Below are positions 42,378 through 51,462 of a DNA stretch of 55,162 nt, piece by piece; position 1 is the first letter of the stretch, and every line of letters starts with the position of its first letter. Under the pieces are notes generated by a model. The model saw only the letters and a list, made by a program, of their open reading frames with translations. It was not told the DNA's origin and searched no databases. Position numbers and translations under genes: made by a program. This stretch comes from Planctomycetota bacterium (GTDB taxonomy: Bacteria; Planctomycetota; Phycisphaerae; UBA1845; PWPN01), in assembly GCA_022711465.1 (NCBI GenBank), contig JAKLEZ010000032.1, positions 1-55,162 of the forward strand, read 5' to 3'.

Positions 42378-43430
42378 CTATCCCAGGGTCACCGTCTTGC
42401 CCGTGCGGGCCGATTCGTAGATCGCCAGGATCGTCTGTACGGCCTTTCGAGCCTCGGTGCCGTCGATCTCCGGCGTGCGCTTCTCATCGACCGCCTTCAG
42501 GAACGAGGCGAAGTTTTCACGATGGCCTTCGGCGGTCATGCCAGCCGAAGGATTGGCCGCCCCGATCGAGACGGCTGGAAACTGCAGGTACTTCTCCCGG
42601 ATCTGCTGGTCATCGGGCTTCTCGGCGCGGAACTGCCAGAAGAAGAAGTTCTGGTCGGCCATGGCCACTGTGCCGTCCGTCCCGGAGACTTCGACGATCC
42701 TGAAGTGGCCCGGCCACATGCTGGTCGTGCAAGCCATGGTGCCGATCGCTCCACTGGCGAACTCGATGACCGCAGCGCCAGTGTCCTCCACCTCGATTCG
42801 CTGGTGAGCGATCATCGTCGTGCTGGCCTTGACGCACCGCACCGGCCCCATGAGCCACTGGAGCAGATCGACGGTGTGGATACCCTGATTCATGTAGGCG
42901 CCGCCGCCGTCGAGTTTCCAGGTGCCTCGCCAGCCGCCCTGGTCATAGTACCTCTGGTCGCGCCACCACGGCCCGTAAGCCATCCCGAAGGTCATCCGCC
43001 CAAACCGGCCGTCCGCGACCGCCTTCTTGAGCAGGCGGGCGGTGGGCAGGAACCGGCCGTTGAAAATGCCGCCAAGGCTGGTGCCCGACTTGGCGTGGGC
43101 TTCAATGGCGGCATCGATCTTCGCCAGAGTGATGTCCAGCGGCTTCTCCACGATGGCATGCTTGCCATGCCGGGCCGCGGCGATCGCCAAGTCCGCGTGC
43201 GTGCCACTGGGCGTGGCTACCGTAACCACGTCGACGTCGGATCTCGAGAGCAGTCCGTTCAGATCGGTCACCGCGGCGCATCCGTGCTTCTTGGCAAAGA
43301 GGTCGGCGGCGCCGGTCACATCATCGCATACCGCCACAAGCTTGGCATTGGGCAACTGCTTGATCGCCTCTGCGTGGAAGTTGCCGATCATCCCCGCACC
43401 GATTACGCCGAATCCGTATGTCTTGGGCAT
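42378..43430 (-). CDS. Gfo/Idh/MocA-family oxidoreductase (cytosolic)
   Basis: 350 residues from the ATG at 43430, with GGTGAGG six bases upstream; a GTG four codons earlier is also in frame. No signal peptide. The Rossmann fingerprint is GVIGAGMIGNFHAEAI, and VEKPLDIT supplies the EKP lysine. GGGAYMNQGIHTVDLLQWLMG carries the aspartate and histidine expected in the active site. Family members act as sugar or inositol dehydrogenases or related reductases, and the organism evidently has exported and cytosolic versions. The gene is likely single, with the tyrS operon beginning further on the same strand. The 100 bases from 43431 to 43530 carry no gene I can see. Confidence 0.92.
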   Translation of the reverse strand: MPKTYGFGVIGAGMIGNFHAEAIKQLPNAKLVAVCDDVTGAADLFAKKHGCAAVTDLNGLLSRSDVDVVTVATPSGTHADLAIAAARHGKHAIVEKPLDITLAKIDAAIEAHAKSGTSLGGIFNGRFLPTARLLKKAVADGRFGRMTFGMAYGPWWRDQRYYDQGGWRGTWKLDGGGAYMNQGIHTVDLLQWLMGPVRCVKASTTMIAHQRIEVEDTGAAVIEFASGAIGTMACTTSMWPGHFRIVEVSGTDGTVAMADQNFFFWQFRAEKPDDQQIREKYLQFPAVSIGAANPSAGMTAEGHRENFASFLKAVDEKRTPEIDGTEARKAVQTILAIYESARTGKTVTLG

Positions 43431-43530
43431 GGGAAACCTCACCAGGAGCTGTCAGCGGCCACCTGTCAGCAATCCGCCAGAAGAGACCGTTGTCTGAAAA
43501 ATGACGTTGCCTCCTGCTTCCGCTTGGCGA

Positions 43531-43743
43531 TCACGCTCGCTTCTCGCTTCGCAGTTTCAGCCAGCGATGGCGGAGGCGAGCCCTCAGCCAATCGGTCATG
43601 CGGAGACCGAGCCGGGAGGCGCTGGTTCCATACTCGAATCGCCTGGCCCGCCGATCGGCGTCGTTGCGGGTCGGCCGGTTGGGGTGGATACGGATCACCA
43701 GGTCCGCCAGGAACGAGAGCCACCCTGTGCGTCTGCGTCTCAT
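43531..43743 (-). CDS. Small, highly basic protein, third gene of the tyrS operon
   Basis: 70 residues. The start overlaps the stop of the upstream gene (ATGA, 43740-43743), a sign of translational coupling that makes this a likely real gene. About a third of residues are Arg or Lys; the composition is MRRRRTGWLSFLADLVIRIHP followed by several RR/RLR tracts and RHRWLKLRSEKRA. There is no signal peptide or clear membrane span, though LSFLADLVI is mildly hydrophobic. Basic small proteins next to translation genes may bind RNA, but this is only inference. I do not recognise the family. Confidence 0.55.
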   Translation of the reverse strand: MRRRRTGWLSFLADLVIRIHPNRPTRNDADRRARRFEYGTSASRLGLRMTDWLRARLRHRWLKLRSEKRA

Positions 43744-44333
43744 GCCGGTATCCGCTGCACCGCCAGATGCGTCGTGGCCAGGACTTCCTCCGCCGGCCGC
43801 GAATCGTCGGCCGCCGGCCAGAGCTGCTGCCGGCTAATGATGACCGGCCCGGCCTCGTAGTAGTTGGTCACCTGGCTAGGACCACCTTCCACGAAGTCGC
43901 CGCCGCTGTAGCCCAGCCGGTTGAGCCATCCCGCCACCTCGTGTGTGAACTCGGCCGGGAAGATGATCGCGGTTAGTTCCGAGTGGGCCGCGCCCTGGAG
44001 GCGGGCCAGCTGAACCTTCATGCGGCACGGTGGGGGGGCGTCGGCCGCCAGCCGATTCAGTGCTTCGTAATCCGCTCGGGCCGCCTCGCTCGTCGAGCGA
44101 TAAAACAGGATCCCGTCTTCGAGCTGAAACCGCTCGTGGGGCACACCGGCCAGCTCCATTGTCCCGTCCGGGAGAGCCCGGTGAATCCGGTAGACCTTGC
44201 CGTGGCGGTACTTCTCCGATTCGAGCAGCACGGCGATCTCGTCGGCAGTATATCCGATTGCCGCCTGGTCGCCAAAATCGAACACGTACAGGCCGCTGTA
44301 GCGTTCCGGTGATGGTACTTCGGGGAGCTTCAT
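43740..44333 (-). CDS. Uncharacterised protein, second gene of the tyrS operon
   Basis: 197 residues from the ATG at 44333, 19 bases after the tyrS stop. The sequence is soluble, with GLYVFDFGDQAAIGYTADEIAVLLESEKY near the start, then GKVYRIHRALPDGTMEL, FQLEDGILFYRSTSE, and a C-terminal part with VTNYYEAGPVIISRQQLW. There is no signal peptide and no known catalytic motif. The pattern suggests a compact alpha/beta protein. Adjacent to tyrS and overlapping the small basic protein gene, it may have a translation-related role, but no function can be assigned. No strong ribosome binding site precedes it, so it may depend on coupling. Confidence 0.7.
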   Translation of the reverse strand: MKLPEVPSPERYSGLYVFDFGDQAAIGYTADEIAVLLESEKYRHGKVYRIHRALPDGTMELAGVPHERFQLEDGILFYRSTSEAARADYEALNRLAADAPPPCRMKVQLARLQGAAHSELTAIIFPAEFTHEVAGWLNRLGYSGGDFVEGGPSQVTNYYEAGPVIISRQQLWPAADDSRPAEEVLATTHLAVQRIPA

Positions 44334-44352
44334 GCGTCTGTCTTGCCTTGTA

Positions 44353-45597
44353 TCAGTCCACCTGCAGGCGGACGAACTTGCGTTTGCCTCGCTGCAGGAT
44401 GTCACCGCTCTTGACCACCAGCAAGCCGGCGGCGTCCTCGACTACCTCGCCATTGAAACGGATGCCCTTCTCCGCAACCAGCCGCCGGACCTCGCCATTG
44501 CTGGCCGCGAAACCGCAGTGCACCGCGAGCTTGGTGACCGGGACCCGGCCGTCCAGGAACAGCTCGCGGCTTACGACGACCGTTTGGGTATCGGCCGGCA
44601 CAACCAGCTCGCCTGTGGCGGCCTTCTTCTGATGGATCTGCTCCCACTCGCAGCGAGCATGATCGACCGCCTCGGGCGAATGAAAGGTCGCGGCGATTCC
44701 GACCGCCAGCCGCTTCTTGGCCTCCATGGGGTGTGTCTGGGCCGGATTGCACAGCGTCCGGATCTCGGCCTCAGGGATCGCGGTGAGCAGCGTGAGGTAG
44801 TTGGCCATGCATCCGTCGGGAACGCTCATGAGCTTGCCGAACATATCGTGGGCGGCTTCGCTCACGCCGACGTAGTTGCCCAGCGACTTGCTCATCTTCT
44901 CCTTGCCGTCCAGGCCGACCAGAATGGGCATGACCATGACCACCTGAGCCTGCTGCCCGGCGTTACGCTGAAGGTCACGGCCAACCAGGTTGTTAAACGT
45001 CTGATCCGTTCCGCCCAACTCGACGTCCGACTGGATGCAGACACTGTCCCAGCCCTGCATAAGCGGGTAGAGGAACTCATGAACGCCGATGGGCACTTCG
45101 GTCTCGAACCGCTTGCGGAAGTCCTCCCGCTTGAGCATCTGGCCGACCGTCATCTGCCCGGCCAGTTTGAGCACGTCCGCAAAGGTCATCCCGGCCAGCC
45201 ATTCGCTGTTGTGCCGGACCTCGAGCTTGCCCTCGGTGGTGTCCAGGATCCGGCCGGCTTGATCGAAGTAGGTCCTGGCGTTGGCCTCGATGGCGGCGGT
45301 GTCGAGGACTGGCCGAGTCTTGCTCCGCCCGGACGGGTCGCCCACCCGGGAGGTGTAGTCGCCGATGATCAAAACCGCCTTGTGTCCTAAGTCCTGAAAT
45401 TGGCGCATTTTACGAAGGACGACGGTATGCCCGAGGTGGATATCCGGAGCGGTCGGGTCGAGTCCGAGCTTCACCCGCAGCGGTCGGTTCGCTTTCTGTG
45501 AGGCGGCCAGCTTGTGCCTCAGTTCGTCCAGCGTGTCGATCCGCTCGCAACCGCGCGTCAGAACTGCCAATTGCTCCTCAACGCTTGGAAAACTCAT
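44353..45597 (-). CDS. tyrS: Tyrosyl-tRNA synthetase
   Basis: 414 residues from the ATG at 45597; the frame is open further upstream but the family begins here. The class I signature is HLGH (residues 54-57, in PDIHLGHTV) and KMSKS is at 234-238. VELGGTDQTFN is the conserved segment near the tyrosine and adenylate pocket. The C-terminal ~65 residues form an S4 RNA-binding domain (RRLVAEKGIRFNGEVV). The length and the S4 domain match the bacterial TyrS type with a C-terminal S4. The enzyme charges tRNA-Tyr in the cytosol. It is the first gene of a three-gene minus-strand operon with two uncharacterised downstream genes. The adjacent plus-strand methyltransferase gene is divergently transcribed 75 bases away. 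Confidence 0.97.
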   Translation of the reverse strand: MSFPSVEEQLAVLTRGCERIDTLDELRHKLAASQKANRPLRVKLGLDPTAPDIHLGHTVVLRKMRQFQDLGHKAVLIIGDYTSRVGDPSGRSKTRPVLDTAAIEANARTYFDQAGRILDTTEGKLEVRHNSEWLAGMTFADVLKLAGQMTVGQMLKREDFRKRFETEVPIGVHEFLYPLMQGWDSVCIQSDVELGGTDQTFNNLVGRDLQRNAGQQAQVVMVMPILVGLDGKEKMSKSLGNYVGVSEAAHDMFGKLMSVPDGCMANYLTLLTAIPEAEIRTLCNPAQTHPMEAKKRLAVGIAATFHSPEAVDHARCEWEQIHQKKAATGELVVPADTQTVVVSRELFLDGRVPVTKLAVHCGFAASNGEVRRLVAEKGIRFNGEVVEDAAGLLVVKSGDILQRGKRKFVRLQVD

Positions 45598-45672
45598 GCC
45601 GCCTATTATCGCCGGGGACGGCGGAGGATCAACTGGCGTCTTGCATTGCGTGGGGTCAAACCCGATCATGCG

Positions 45673-46893
45673 ATGATGAGCAATCCGCCGAGGGACAAGT
45701 TCCAGCCCACAATCTCGGCCAGCCAGAATTACCCGTATCCCTGGGTTCGCCTGCGGTCGGCGGCCGCCAGCCCGTTCATCTATCGGCGGATGGTTGACCA
45801 AGTCGCTCCGGAGGCGAACCCGGGGGATGTCGTGGTGGTCTATGATCGGAAGGGGGACCTGTTCGGGCATGGCTTCTATCACGACCGCTCGCAGATTGCC
45901 CTGCGGATGATCTCCTACGCCCGCGAGCCGGTCGATGATGCCTTCTTCGCCGCCCGGATCGATCATGCCCTTGCCTGGCGGAAGCGGCTGATCGGCTCCG
46001 ATCCGGGCACTGACGTCTACCGACTCGTCCATGCCGAAGGGGACTTGATCAGCGGCCTCATCGCCGAGCGGTACGCGGATTGGATCGCCATTGAGGTCTT
46101 CTCGCTGGGTGTCTTCCGCCGGCTGGACCTCTTCAAGCGGCTTCTGGGTGAGCAGACCGGCGTCAGCCGATTCGTCGTCCGGGCGGACGATCGGGTCGAG
46201 CGGCTGGAGGGCTTCCATGTTCCGCCGGAAGCGTCGGATGTGGCCCCGAGGACGATCACGGTGCGGGAGAACGGGATACGCTTTCGCGTGGACCTGCGGG
46301 CCGGCCATAAGACGGGGTTCTTCTGCGATCAGCGCGAGAATCGCCGGCGGTTGGCGTCCCTGTGCGACGGCCTCGACGTGCTCGACGTCTGCTGCTACAC
46401 GGGCGGGTTCGGCGTTTACGCCGCCAAACTCGGTGGCGCGGCCTCGGTGACAGCCGTCGATCTGGACGAGGAGGCCATCGAGCTGGCCAAGGCCAACACC
46501 AAGCTCAACGAGGTTCGCATCCAGCACATCCACGCGGATGCATTCACTTACCTGCGGCAGATGCAGACCAACGGACGGCAGTTCGATGCCGTCGTGCTCG
46601 ATCCGCCCAAGTTCGTGCCCGGCCGCGACGACTATCAGGAAGGCTCGCGCAAGTACCTCGATCTCAACACGCTGGGCATCAGCGTTCTGAAGCCGGGCGG
46701 CCTGCTGTTGACCTGCTCATGTTCCGGCCTGGTGGGGCGGGACGACTTTCTGGGCATGGTCAGGGCGGCCGCCGGCCGGCTTGGCCGCCCGCTCCAGATC
46801 CTCGACCAGACCGGCGCCGGCCCGGATCATCCCATCATGGCCCATTGCCCGGAGAGCGGATACCTGAAGGCCATATGGGCGCGGGTGCTGTGA
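45673..46893 (+). CDS. Class I SAM-dependent rRNA methyltransferase, RlmI-like
   Basis: 406 residues from ATG 45673 (45676 is equally possible); no strong ribosome binding site is visible. An N-terminal PUA-like domain reaches about residue 75, then the RlmI middle domain with RAGHKTGFFCDQRENR. The Rossmann methyltransferase motif is VLDVCCYTGGFGVYA. VVLDPPKFVP is the catalytic DPPK(F/Y) motif of m5C-type enzymes in this family, followed by CSCSGLV. In E. coli RlmI makes m5C1962 in 23S rRNA; the same reaction is the default guess here. It is divergent from tyrS and shares a 75-base intergenic region with it. The 260 bases from 46894 to 47153 contain no recognisable gene. Confidence 0.9.
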   Translation: MMSNPPRDKFQPTISASQNYPYPWVRLRSAAASPFIYRRMVDQVAPEANPGDVVVVYDRKGDLFGHGFYHDRSQIALRMISYAREPVDDAFFAARIDHALAWRKRLIGSDPGTDVYRLVHAEGDLISGLIAERYADWIAIEVFSLGVFRRLDLFKRLLGEQTGVSRFVVRADDRVERLEGFHVPPEASDVAPRTITVRENGIRFRVDLRAGHKTGFFCDQRENRRRLASLCDGLDVLDVCCYTGGFGVYAAKLGGAASVTAVDLDEEAIELAKANTKLNEVRIQHIHADAFTYLRQMQTNGRQFDAVVLDPPKFVPGRDDYQEGSRKYLDLNTLGISVLKPGGLLLTCSCSGLVGRDDFLGMVRAAAGRLGRPLQILDQTGAGPDHPIMAHCPESGYLKAIWARVL

Positions 46894-47153
46894 GGGCTGC
46901 GGGGGTGGCGAGCCGCAATGTGCGGGAGACCGGCAGAGTCCCTGACCCTCCCGATGCTTCCCACGAAACGCTGAGATCAGAGCGGCGGCAGACACACTGA
47001 CGGCCGGGTGCGGGTGGCTTGCCGCCCTTCTCAGTAAGCAGCTTCCGTGTGTGGCGTTCTCTGTGTCCCATGGGGCCCAGACCGAATCGCCGATGCGAGA
47101 TTCGACTTCGAAAGGTCCCTGCAAGAGTGCCAGGCGATGGTTCGCTTTGCCGT

Positions 47154-47651
47154 TTACTCGAACAACCTCTGCTGACCAGGTGCGTCGGTCACATGGTGCT
47201 CGATGACTTCCTGGGCCTCGTCGATGAGCTGGCCGAGGTCCTGGAATCGGCGGTAGACACTGGCGAAGCGGACATAGGCGATCTGGTCCACGTGGCGGAG
47301 CTGATCGCCGGCCAGCTTGCCGATGATCTGACTGCTGACCTCCCGGTCATACTGCTTGAAAAGGGTGTCCTCGATCGCGTCGACCATGCCGGTCATCACC
47401 TCGTCGCTGATCGGTCGCTTGTAGGCCGCCCGTTGCAGGCTGCTCAGGATCTTGTGGCGTTCATACGGCACCCGGCTGCCGTCGCGCTTGATGACCATGA
47501 GCTTCACGTCCTGTTCGACGCGTTCCTTGGTCGTGAATCGCTTGTTGCAGGAAATACACACCCGGCGGCGGCGAATGACCTCGCCGTTCTCGCTGAGCCG
47601 GGAGTCGATGACCTTGTCCTGATTGATCTCGCGACAGTAGGGGCATCGCAT
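47154..47651 (-). CDS. nrdR: Transcriptional repressor NrdR
   Basis: 165 residues from the ATG at 47651. The N-terminal zinc ribbon has C3/C6 (MRCPYC) and C32/C35 (VCISC). The ATP-cone domain follows, with VIKRDGSRVPYERHKI and the closing YVRFASVYRRFQDL motif. NrdR represses ribonucleotide reductase genes according to ATP/dATP binding. A ribosome binding site (GGAG, five bases before the ATG) is present. TTGCGG-17-TATACT on the minus strand (47690-47662) could be its promoter, but would place the start of transcription only a few bases before the ATG. No nrd genes or clear NrdR-box pairs lie nearby. Confidence 0.95.
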   Translation of the reverse strand: MRCPYCREINQDKVIDSRLSENGEVIRRRRVCISCNKRFTTKERVEQDVKLMVIKRDGSRVPYERHKILSSLQRAAYKRPISDEVMTGMVDAIEDTLFKQYDREVSSQIIGKLAGDQLRHVDQIAYVRFASVYRRFQDLGQLIDEAQEVIEHHVTDAPGQQRLFE

Positions 47652-47846
47652 AGTGGCTCCAAGTATATGCTGGCGCGAGGCTTGCCGCAATGCCGAGGAA
47701 GTGGGAAGGGTGATGGCCGAGGTGAGAAGGTCGCCTGCGGGGAGACACCTGATCGAAGCATGGCTTGGGCATCCATCCTGCCGGAGCGGGGCTGCCGGGG
47801 ACCGGTCGACCGTCCCCGCTTGCCCTCGAGCGGCGGAGGGCTGACG

Positions 47847-48002
47847 TTGGGACAGTCGAAGCGGCGGGTGCTTCTGTTCGACCGCCGGATCATGTGGCCG
47901 GCCGAGACGGAAGATGCGTCGGCACGGCGGCTTCTTGAACGGCCCGGGTTGACATCTGCCGACCGACGTGCGGTAATACGCCCGTTCCTGTCGCCCGGCT
48001 GA
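47847..48002 (+). CDS. Possible small protein upstream of the glycosyltransferase gene
   Basis: TTG 47847 is preceded by GGAGGG six bases away and gives 51 residues ending at TGA 48000-48002, 16 bases before the glycosyltransferase ATG. The sequence is GQSKRRVLLFDRRIMW, then SARRLLERPGLTSADRRAV, mildly amphipathic and very basic. It lies in the 367-base nrdR-to-glycosyltransferase gap, where TTGACA (47949-47954) and TAATAC (47974-47979), 19 bases apart, could be a weak promoter for the glycosyltransferase. The initiating codon is weak and no family is recognised, so existence is uncertain. Confidence 0.25.
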   Translation: MGQSKRRVLLFDRRIMWPAETEDASARRLLERPGLTSADRRAVIRPFLSPG

Positions 48003-48018
48003 CGTGGGAGATGCCCTC

Positions 48019-48783
48019 ATGGATGAGCGCGTGCTGGCCGTCGTGATCCCCGCCTACAACGAAGAGCGGACCCTCGGAACGGTCCTCCGCGCGGTGGATG
48101 GACTGGCCTGTGTTCGCGAGATCATCGTGGTGGACGACTGCTCGACCGACGGTACGGCAGGAGTGGCTGAGTCGTTCGGTTCGCCGCGGGTCCGGCTGCT
48201 GAGGACGGAGCGGAACTCGGGGAAGACGGCAGCAGTTCGCAGGGGGCTGAGCGAGGTTCAGAGTCCGCTGGTCATCATCCAGGATGCCGACCTGGAGTAC
48301 GATCCGGCCGAGATTCCCTTCGTGATTGCCCCGATCCTGGCCGGCCAGGCCGACGTGGTCTACGGCAGCCGGTTCCTCGTTCGGCGAGCGACCCGGGTGC
48401 TGTATTTCTACCACTACCTGGCCAACAAGGGCCTGACCTTCTTCTCCAACCTGTTCACCAACCTGAACATGACCGACATCGAGACCTGCTACAAGGCGTT
48501 CCGCTCGCCGATCGCGAAGACGATTCCGCTGACCAGCAAGGGGTTCGGCCTCGAGGTCGAGATCACCGCCACGGTGGCCAAGACCAGGGCCCGGGTCTAC
48601 GAGGTGCCGATCTCCTATTACGGGCGAACGTATGCCGAGGGGAAGAAGATCGGCATGGCCGACGGCATGCACGCCCTGTGGTACATCTTCCGGTTCAACT
48701 GTCTGCAAGTCGGCTCCTCCCGGCGGCGCGAGGCGATACGAGCGATCGATCACTTCCTTGAAGGCGCATCCAAGCGTCCCTGA
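48019..48783 (+). CDS. Family 2 glycosyltransferase, dolichol-phosphate-mannose-synthase-like
   Basis: 254 residues from ATG 48019 with GGGAG eight bases upstream. The GT-A fold is clear: VVIPAYNEERTL near the start, IIVVDDCSTDGT, and the metal-coordinating DAD in IIQDADLEYDP. DVVYGSRFL and YYGRTYAEGKKIG follow, as in DPM1-like enzymes that use a lipid or nucleotide sugar donor. There is no C-terminal membrane helix, so the enzyme is probably peripheral. The product may be a lipid-linked sugar for glycoprotein or cell-surface glycan assembly. It is alone on the plus strand, 150 bases before the symporter gene. Confidence 0.9.
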   Translation: MDERVLAVVIPAYNEERTLGTVLRAVDGLACVREIIVVDDCSTDGTAGVAESFGSPRVRLLRTERNSGKTAAVRRGLSEVQSPLVIIQDADLEYDPAEIPFVIAPILAGQADVVYGSRFLVRRATRVLYFYHYLANKGLTFFSNLFTNLNMTDIETCYKAFRSPIAKTIPLTSKGFGLEVEITATVAKTRARVYEVPISYYGRTYAEGKKIGMADGMHALWYIFRFNCLQVGSSRRREAIRAIDHFLEGASKRP

Positions 48784-48933
48784 TGCTTCAGGCGACATCC
48801 GTCCTGCGGTGAACAGGGGTTTGGTCTGCGTCTACCTCCCTGCCCGTACAGGGGGCGGCCGGTGCCTCGGCCAGGCCGGCGTTTGCCTTGTTCGGCGAGC
48901 GGGTTCTTCGTATAGTCCACGCTCGCGAGGCTC

Positions 48934-50811
48934 ATGGCGAATCCTGCTCCGAGCGAGAGACTTGTGGAACACGACGCACTGATATTGGCCGCCGGGCAAG
49001 CCGGGACGCTGTCCGGGCAGTTCACCCGGCTGGACTGGCTGGTCGTGATCGGCTACCTCGTGGTGACCACGCTGATCGGTTCGCTGATGGCCGGCAAGCA
49101 GGCGACCATCCGGGATTTCTTCCTGGGTGGCCGGAAGCTGCCGTGGTACGCGGTGTGCGGCTCGAACATCGCCACGGAGATCAGCGCGGTGACCTTCGTC
49201 TGCGTGCCCGCCGTGGTATGCGGCCCGACCGGCAACTTCACCTATCTGCAGCTGGGACTGATTGGATCGATGCTCGCGAAGATAATCGTGGGCTTCGTGT
49301 TCGTGCCGGCCTTCTATGAACGGGAGATCTACAGCCCGTACGACTACATGGCCAACCAGCTCGGAGAGCGGGCCCGATCGGTCACCACGTTCCTGTTCAT
49401 TTTGGGCGGCTCGTTGGCTCAGGGCTCGCGCGTTTATCTTACCGCCTTGATCCTGGACCTGATCATCGGGCCGTCGGTTTTTGGGGGGCTGCAAGAACGA
49501 ACCGGGGTGAGCACGCTCGTCTGGTCGATCTACACCATCGGAGCCCTGTCGGTGGTCTGGACGTGGATCGGCGGGATCACAACCGTCATCTGGACGGATG
49601 TGATTCTGTTCCTGGTCTTCCTGATCGGGGCCTTCGTGGCCCTGGCGGCCGCGATCGGCAAGCTGCCCGGCGGGCTGGGTGAGTTCTGGAGCGTCGGGTG
49701 GGGGGCCAAGGAGGCAGGTCCGTGGGGCAAGTTCACGCTGTTTGACTTCAGTCTCAGCCCGACCAAGGAGTTTACCATCTGGACCGCCGCCATCGCGAGT
49801 ACGTGGGGCGGGTTGGGCGCGTTCGGCACGGACCAGATGATGGCTCAGCGCATCTTCTGCTGCAAGGGACAACGAGACGCCCAGATTGCGGTGATCGCCA
49901 GCTCCACGAGTCAAGTCATTGCCCTGATCATGTTACTGGTCGGCGTTGCCCTGTACGCCTTCTATCTGCGCTATCCGCTGACCGGCGAGGCGGCCAGACT
50001 GGTCGCCGAGAAAGGCGATCGCATCTTCCCGGTGTTCATCATCGAGCAACTGCCGCCGGGCATCTGTGGTCTGGTGATCGCGGGCATCTTCGCGGCGGCC
50101 ATTTCCACGCTGGTGTCGGTGGTTGCGTCGTTCAGCCAGACATCGCTGGCGGCTTTCTATCTGCCGTGGCGAAGACGCCGACTGTTGGCTGCGGGGCAGG
50201 ATGCTTCGCTGGACTCGGCGATGAAGGACCCGGGGCTGGTCCACCTGTCTCGGGTGCTCGTGCTGGTATGGGGCCTGATCCTATGTCTGATGGCTCAAGT
50301 GGCCGATCTCGCTTCCGGGCAATTCCCGCAGATCCTGAATCTCGCGCTGGCCATGGCCGGCTACACCGGAGGCGCGATCCTCGCAGGCTTCATGCTCGCC
50401 TTCGTGCGGCTCAATATCACCGCGCGCGGGTACACCTGGTCGGCTCCGTTGTCCGTGTTCGTGGTTTTCGCCCTGGTCTGGCACGAGCCGTGGGCGAATA
50501 TCGTCTGCTGGGCGGGGGCCGCGGTCCTGCTGATGACCTGGATGTGGAGCCAGGCAAGAGAGCGCACACATGCGGCCAAGGCGCGCGACGAGCTGGGCGC
50601 GACGGTCGTGGCCCCGCCGGTTCAGACGGTGCTCCTGCTGGCTGGTATTGCCCTGATGCTGATCATCAGTCACTACGGCTTCTTCGATGCGAGGACTGAC
50701 CCCGTGACCGGCAAGGTGCGGTATGCGACCCTGGCTTGGCCATGGTTCGTCCCCATCGGTTCATCCGTGGCATTCTCGTGGGGCTATCTGCTTGCCCGAA
50801 GGAAGACATGA
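48934..50811 (+). CDS. Sodium/solute symporter (SSS) family transporter
   Basis: 625 residues. After a short hydrophilic N-terminus come 13-14 hydrophobic segments, and FFLGGRKLPWYAVCGSNIATEISAVTF is typical of the SSS family in planctomycetes. Also seen are YDYMANQLGERARS, FGTDQMMAQRIFCCKGQRDA and an extra pair of helices at the C-terminus. The SSS family uses the LeuT fold to couple Na+ to sugars, amino acids or carboxylates; its substrate here is unknown. No strong ribosome binding site precedes ATG 48934. Its stop overlaps the Rieske gene start (ATGA, 50808-50811), so the transport and electron-transfer genes are translationally coupled. The reason for that coupling is not evident. Confidence 0.9.
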   Translation: MANPAPSERLVEHDALILAAGQAGTLSGQFTRLDWLVVIGYLVVTTLIGSLMAGKQATIRDFFLGGRKLPWYAVCGSNIATEISAVTFVCVPAVVCGPTGNFTYLQLGLIGSMLAKIIVGFVFVPAFYEREIYSPYDYMANQLGERARSVTTFLFILGGSLAQGSRVYLTALILDLIIGPSVFGGLQERTGVSTLVWSIYTIGALSVVWTWIGGITTVIWTDVILFLVFLIGAFVALAAAIGKLPGGLGEFWSVGWGAKEAGPWGKFTLFDFSLSPTKEFTIWTAAIASTWGGLGAFGTDQMMAQRIFCCKGQRDAQIAVIASSTSQVIALIMLLVGVALYAFYLRYPLTGEAARLVAEKGDRIFPVFIIEQLPPGICGLVIAGIFAAAISTLVSVVASFSQTSLAAFYLPWRRRRLLAAGQDASLDSAMKDPGLVHLSRVLVLVWGLILCLMAQVADLASGQFPQILNLALAMAGYTGGAILAGFMLAFVRLNITARGYTWSAPLSVFVVFALVWHEPWANIVCWAGAAVLLMTWMWSQARERTHAAKARDELGATVVAPPVQTVLLLAGIALMLIISHYGFFDARTDPVTGKVRYATLAWPWFVPIGSSVAFSWGYLLARRKT

Positions 50812-51341
50812 GCACGCAGGAACCACAACCCGGCAGCCCGCCGCCTGACGCCTGTCGGGGCGGGATTGAGCGGAGGCAGGTGCTTTCCGCGGCCGGCGCC
50901 GGCTGGCTCGCACTTGCGGGCAGTGGCGCGGTGGCGGCTCTGGCGACCGCCCGATTCATGTTTCCCAACGCCTCGGAGGAGCCCGATCCGCGGGTGGCCG
51001 TCGGACCGGTGGACTCCTACGCGCGCATGCCCGCCGGCACGGTCGATGAGCGCCGCAAGAAGGATGGCGTCTGGCTGGTGCGGCTGCCCGATCGGCTGGT
51101 GGCCCTGAGCACCGCCTGCACGCACCTGGGCTGCATCCTGAACTGGATACCCGGCGAACGCCGATTTGCATGTCCATGTCATGGGAGTGGCTTCGCTCTC
51201 GATGGCGCCAACACGGAGGGGCCGGCTCCCCGTCCGATGGATCGGTTCGGCGTCAGCGTGGTGGACGGTCTGGTGGTGGTCGATCGGAGCCGCCGGTTCC
51301 TCGGCGGCAAAAGTGATCGGGGCAGCTTCCTGTCGCTGTGA
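50808..51341 (+). CDS. Rieske iron-sulfur protein of a bc1/b6f-type complex
   Basis: 177 residues. An N-terminal Tat-like signal/anchor (ERRQVLSAAG and a hydrophobic stretch to about residue 50) leads to the Rieske fold. The 2Fe-2S ligands are C104 and H106 (CTHLGC) and C122 and H125 (CPCHGS), and C109 and C124 form the disulfide pair. The G-P-A-P-R-P-M segment follows. The membrane-anchored soluble domain would oxidise quinol at the complex and pass electrons to a c-type cytochrome. Translation is coupled to the symporter gene. The cytochrome b6-type gene begins 121 bases later. Confidence 0.93.
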   Translation: MSTQEPQPGSPPPDACRGGIERRQVLSAAGAGWLALAGSGAVAALATARFMFPNASEEPDPRVAVGPVDSYARMPAGTVDERRKKDGVWLVRLPDRLVALSTACTHLGCILNWIPGERRFACPCHGSGFALDGANTEGPAPRPMDRFGVSVVDGLVVVDRSRRFLGGKSDRGSFLSL

Positions 51342-51462
51342 CGGTCAGGAGCCTATCTCCGCGCGAGGTGTGGGACAGGCTTCCAGCCGTCATGTAACCA
51401 GCAAGATACCGGTCCCGCACGTCACGGGATAGGATCTCGGTGGGGCACGAGGGATTGTACGA

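Noticed and set aside
45598..46533. Upstream in-frame extension of tyrS giving a 726-codon frame
   Set aside because: TyrS family similarity starts at the ATG at 45597, and the extension is antisense to the RlmI-like methyltransferase.
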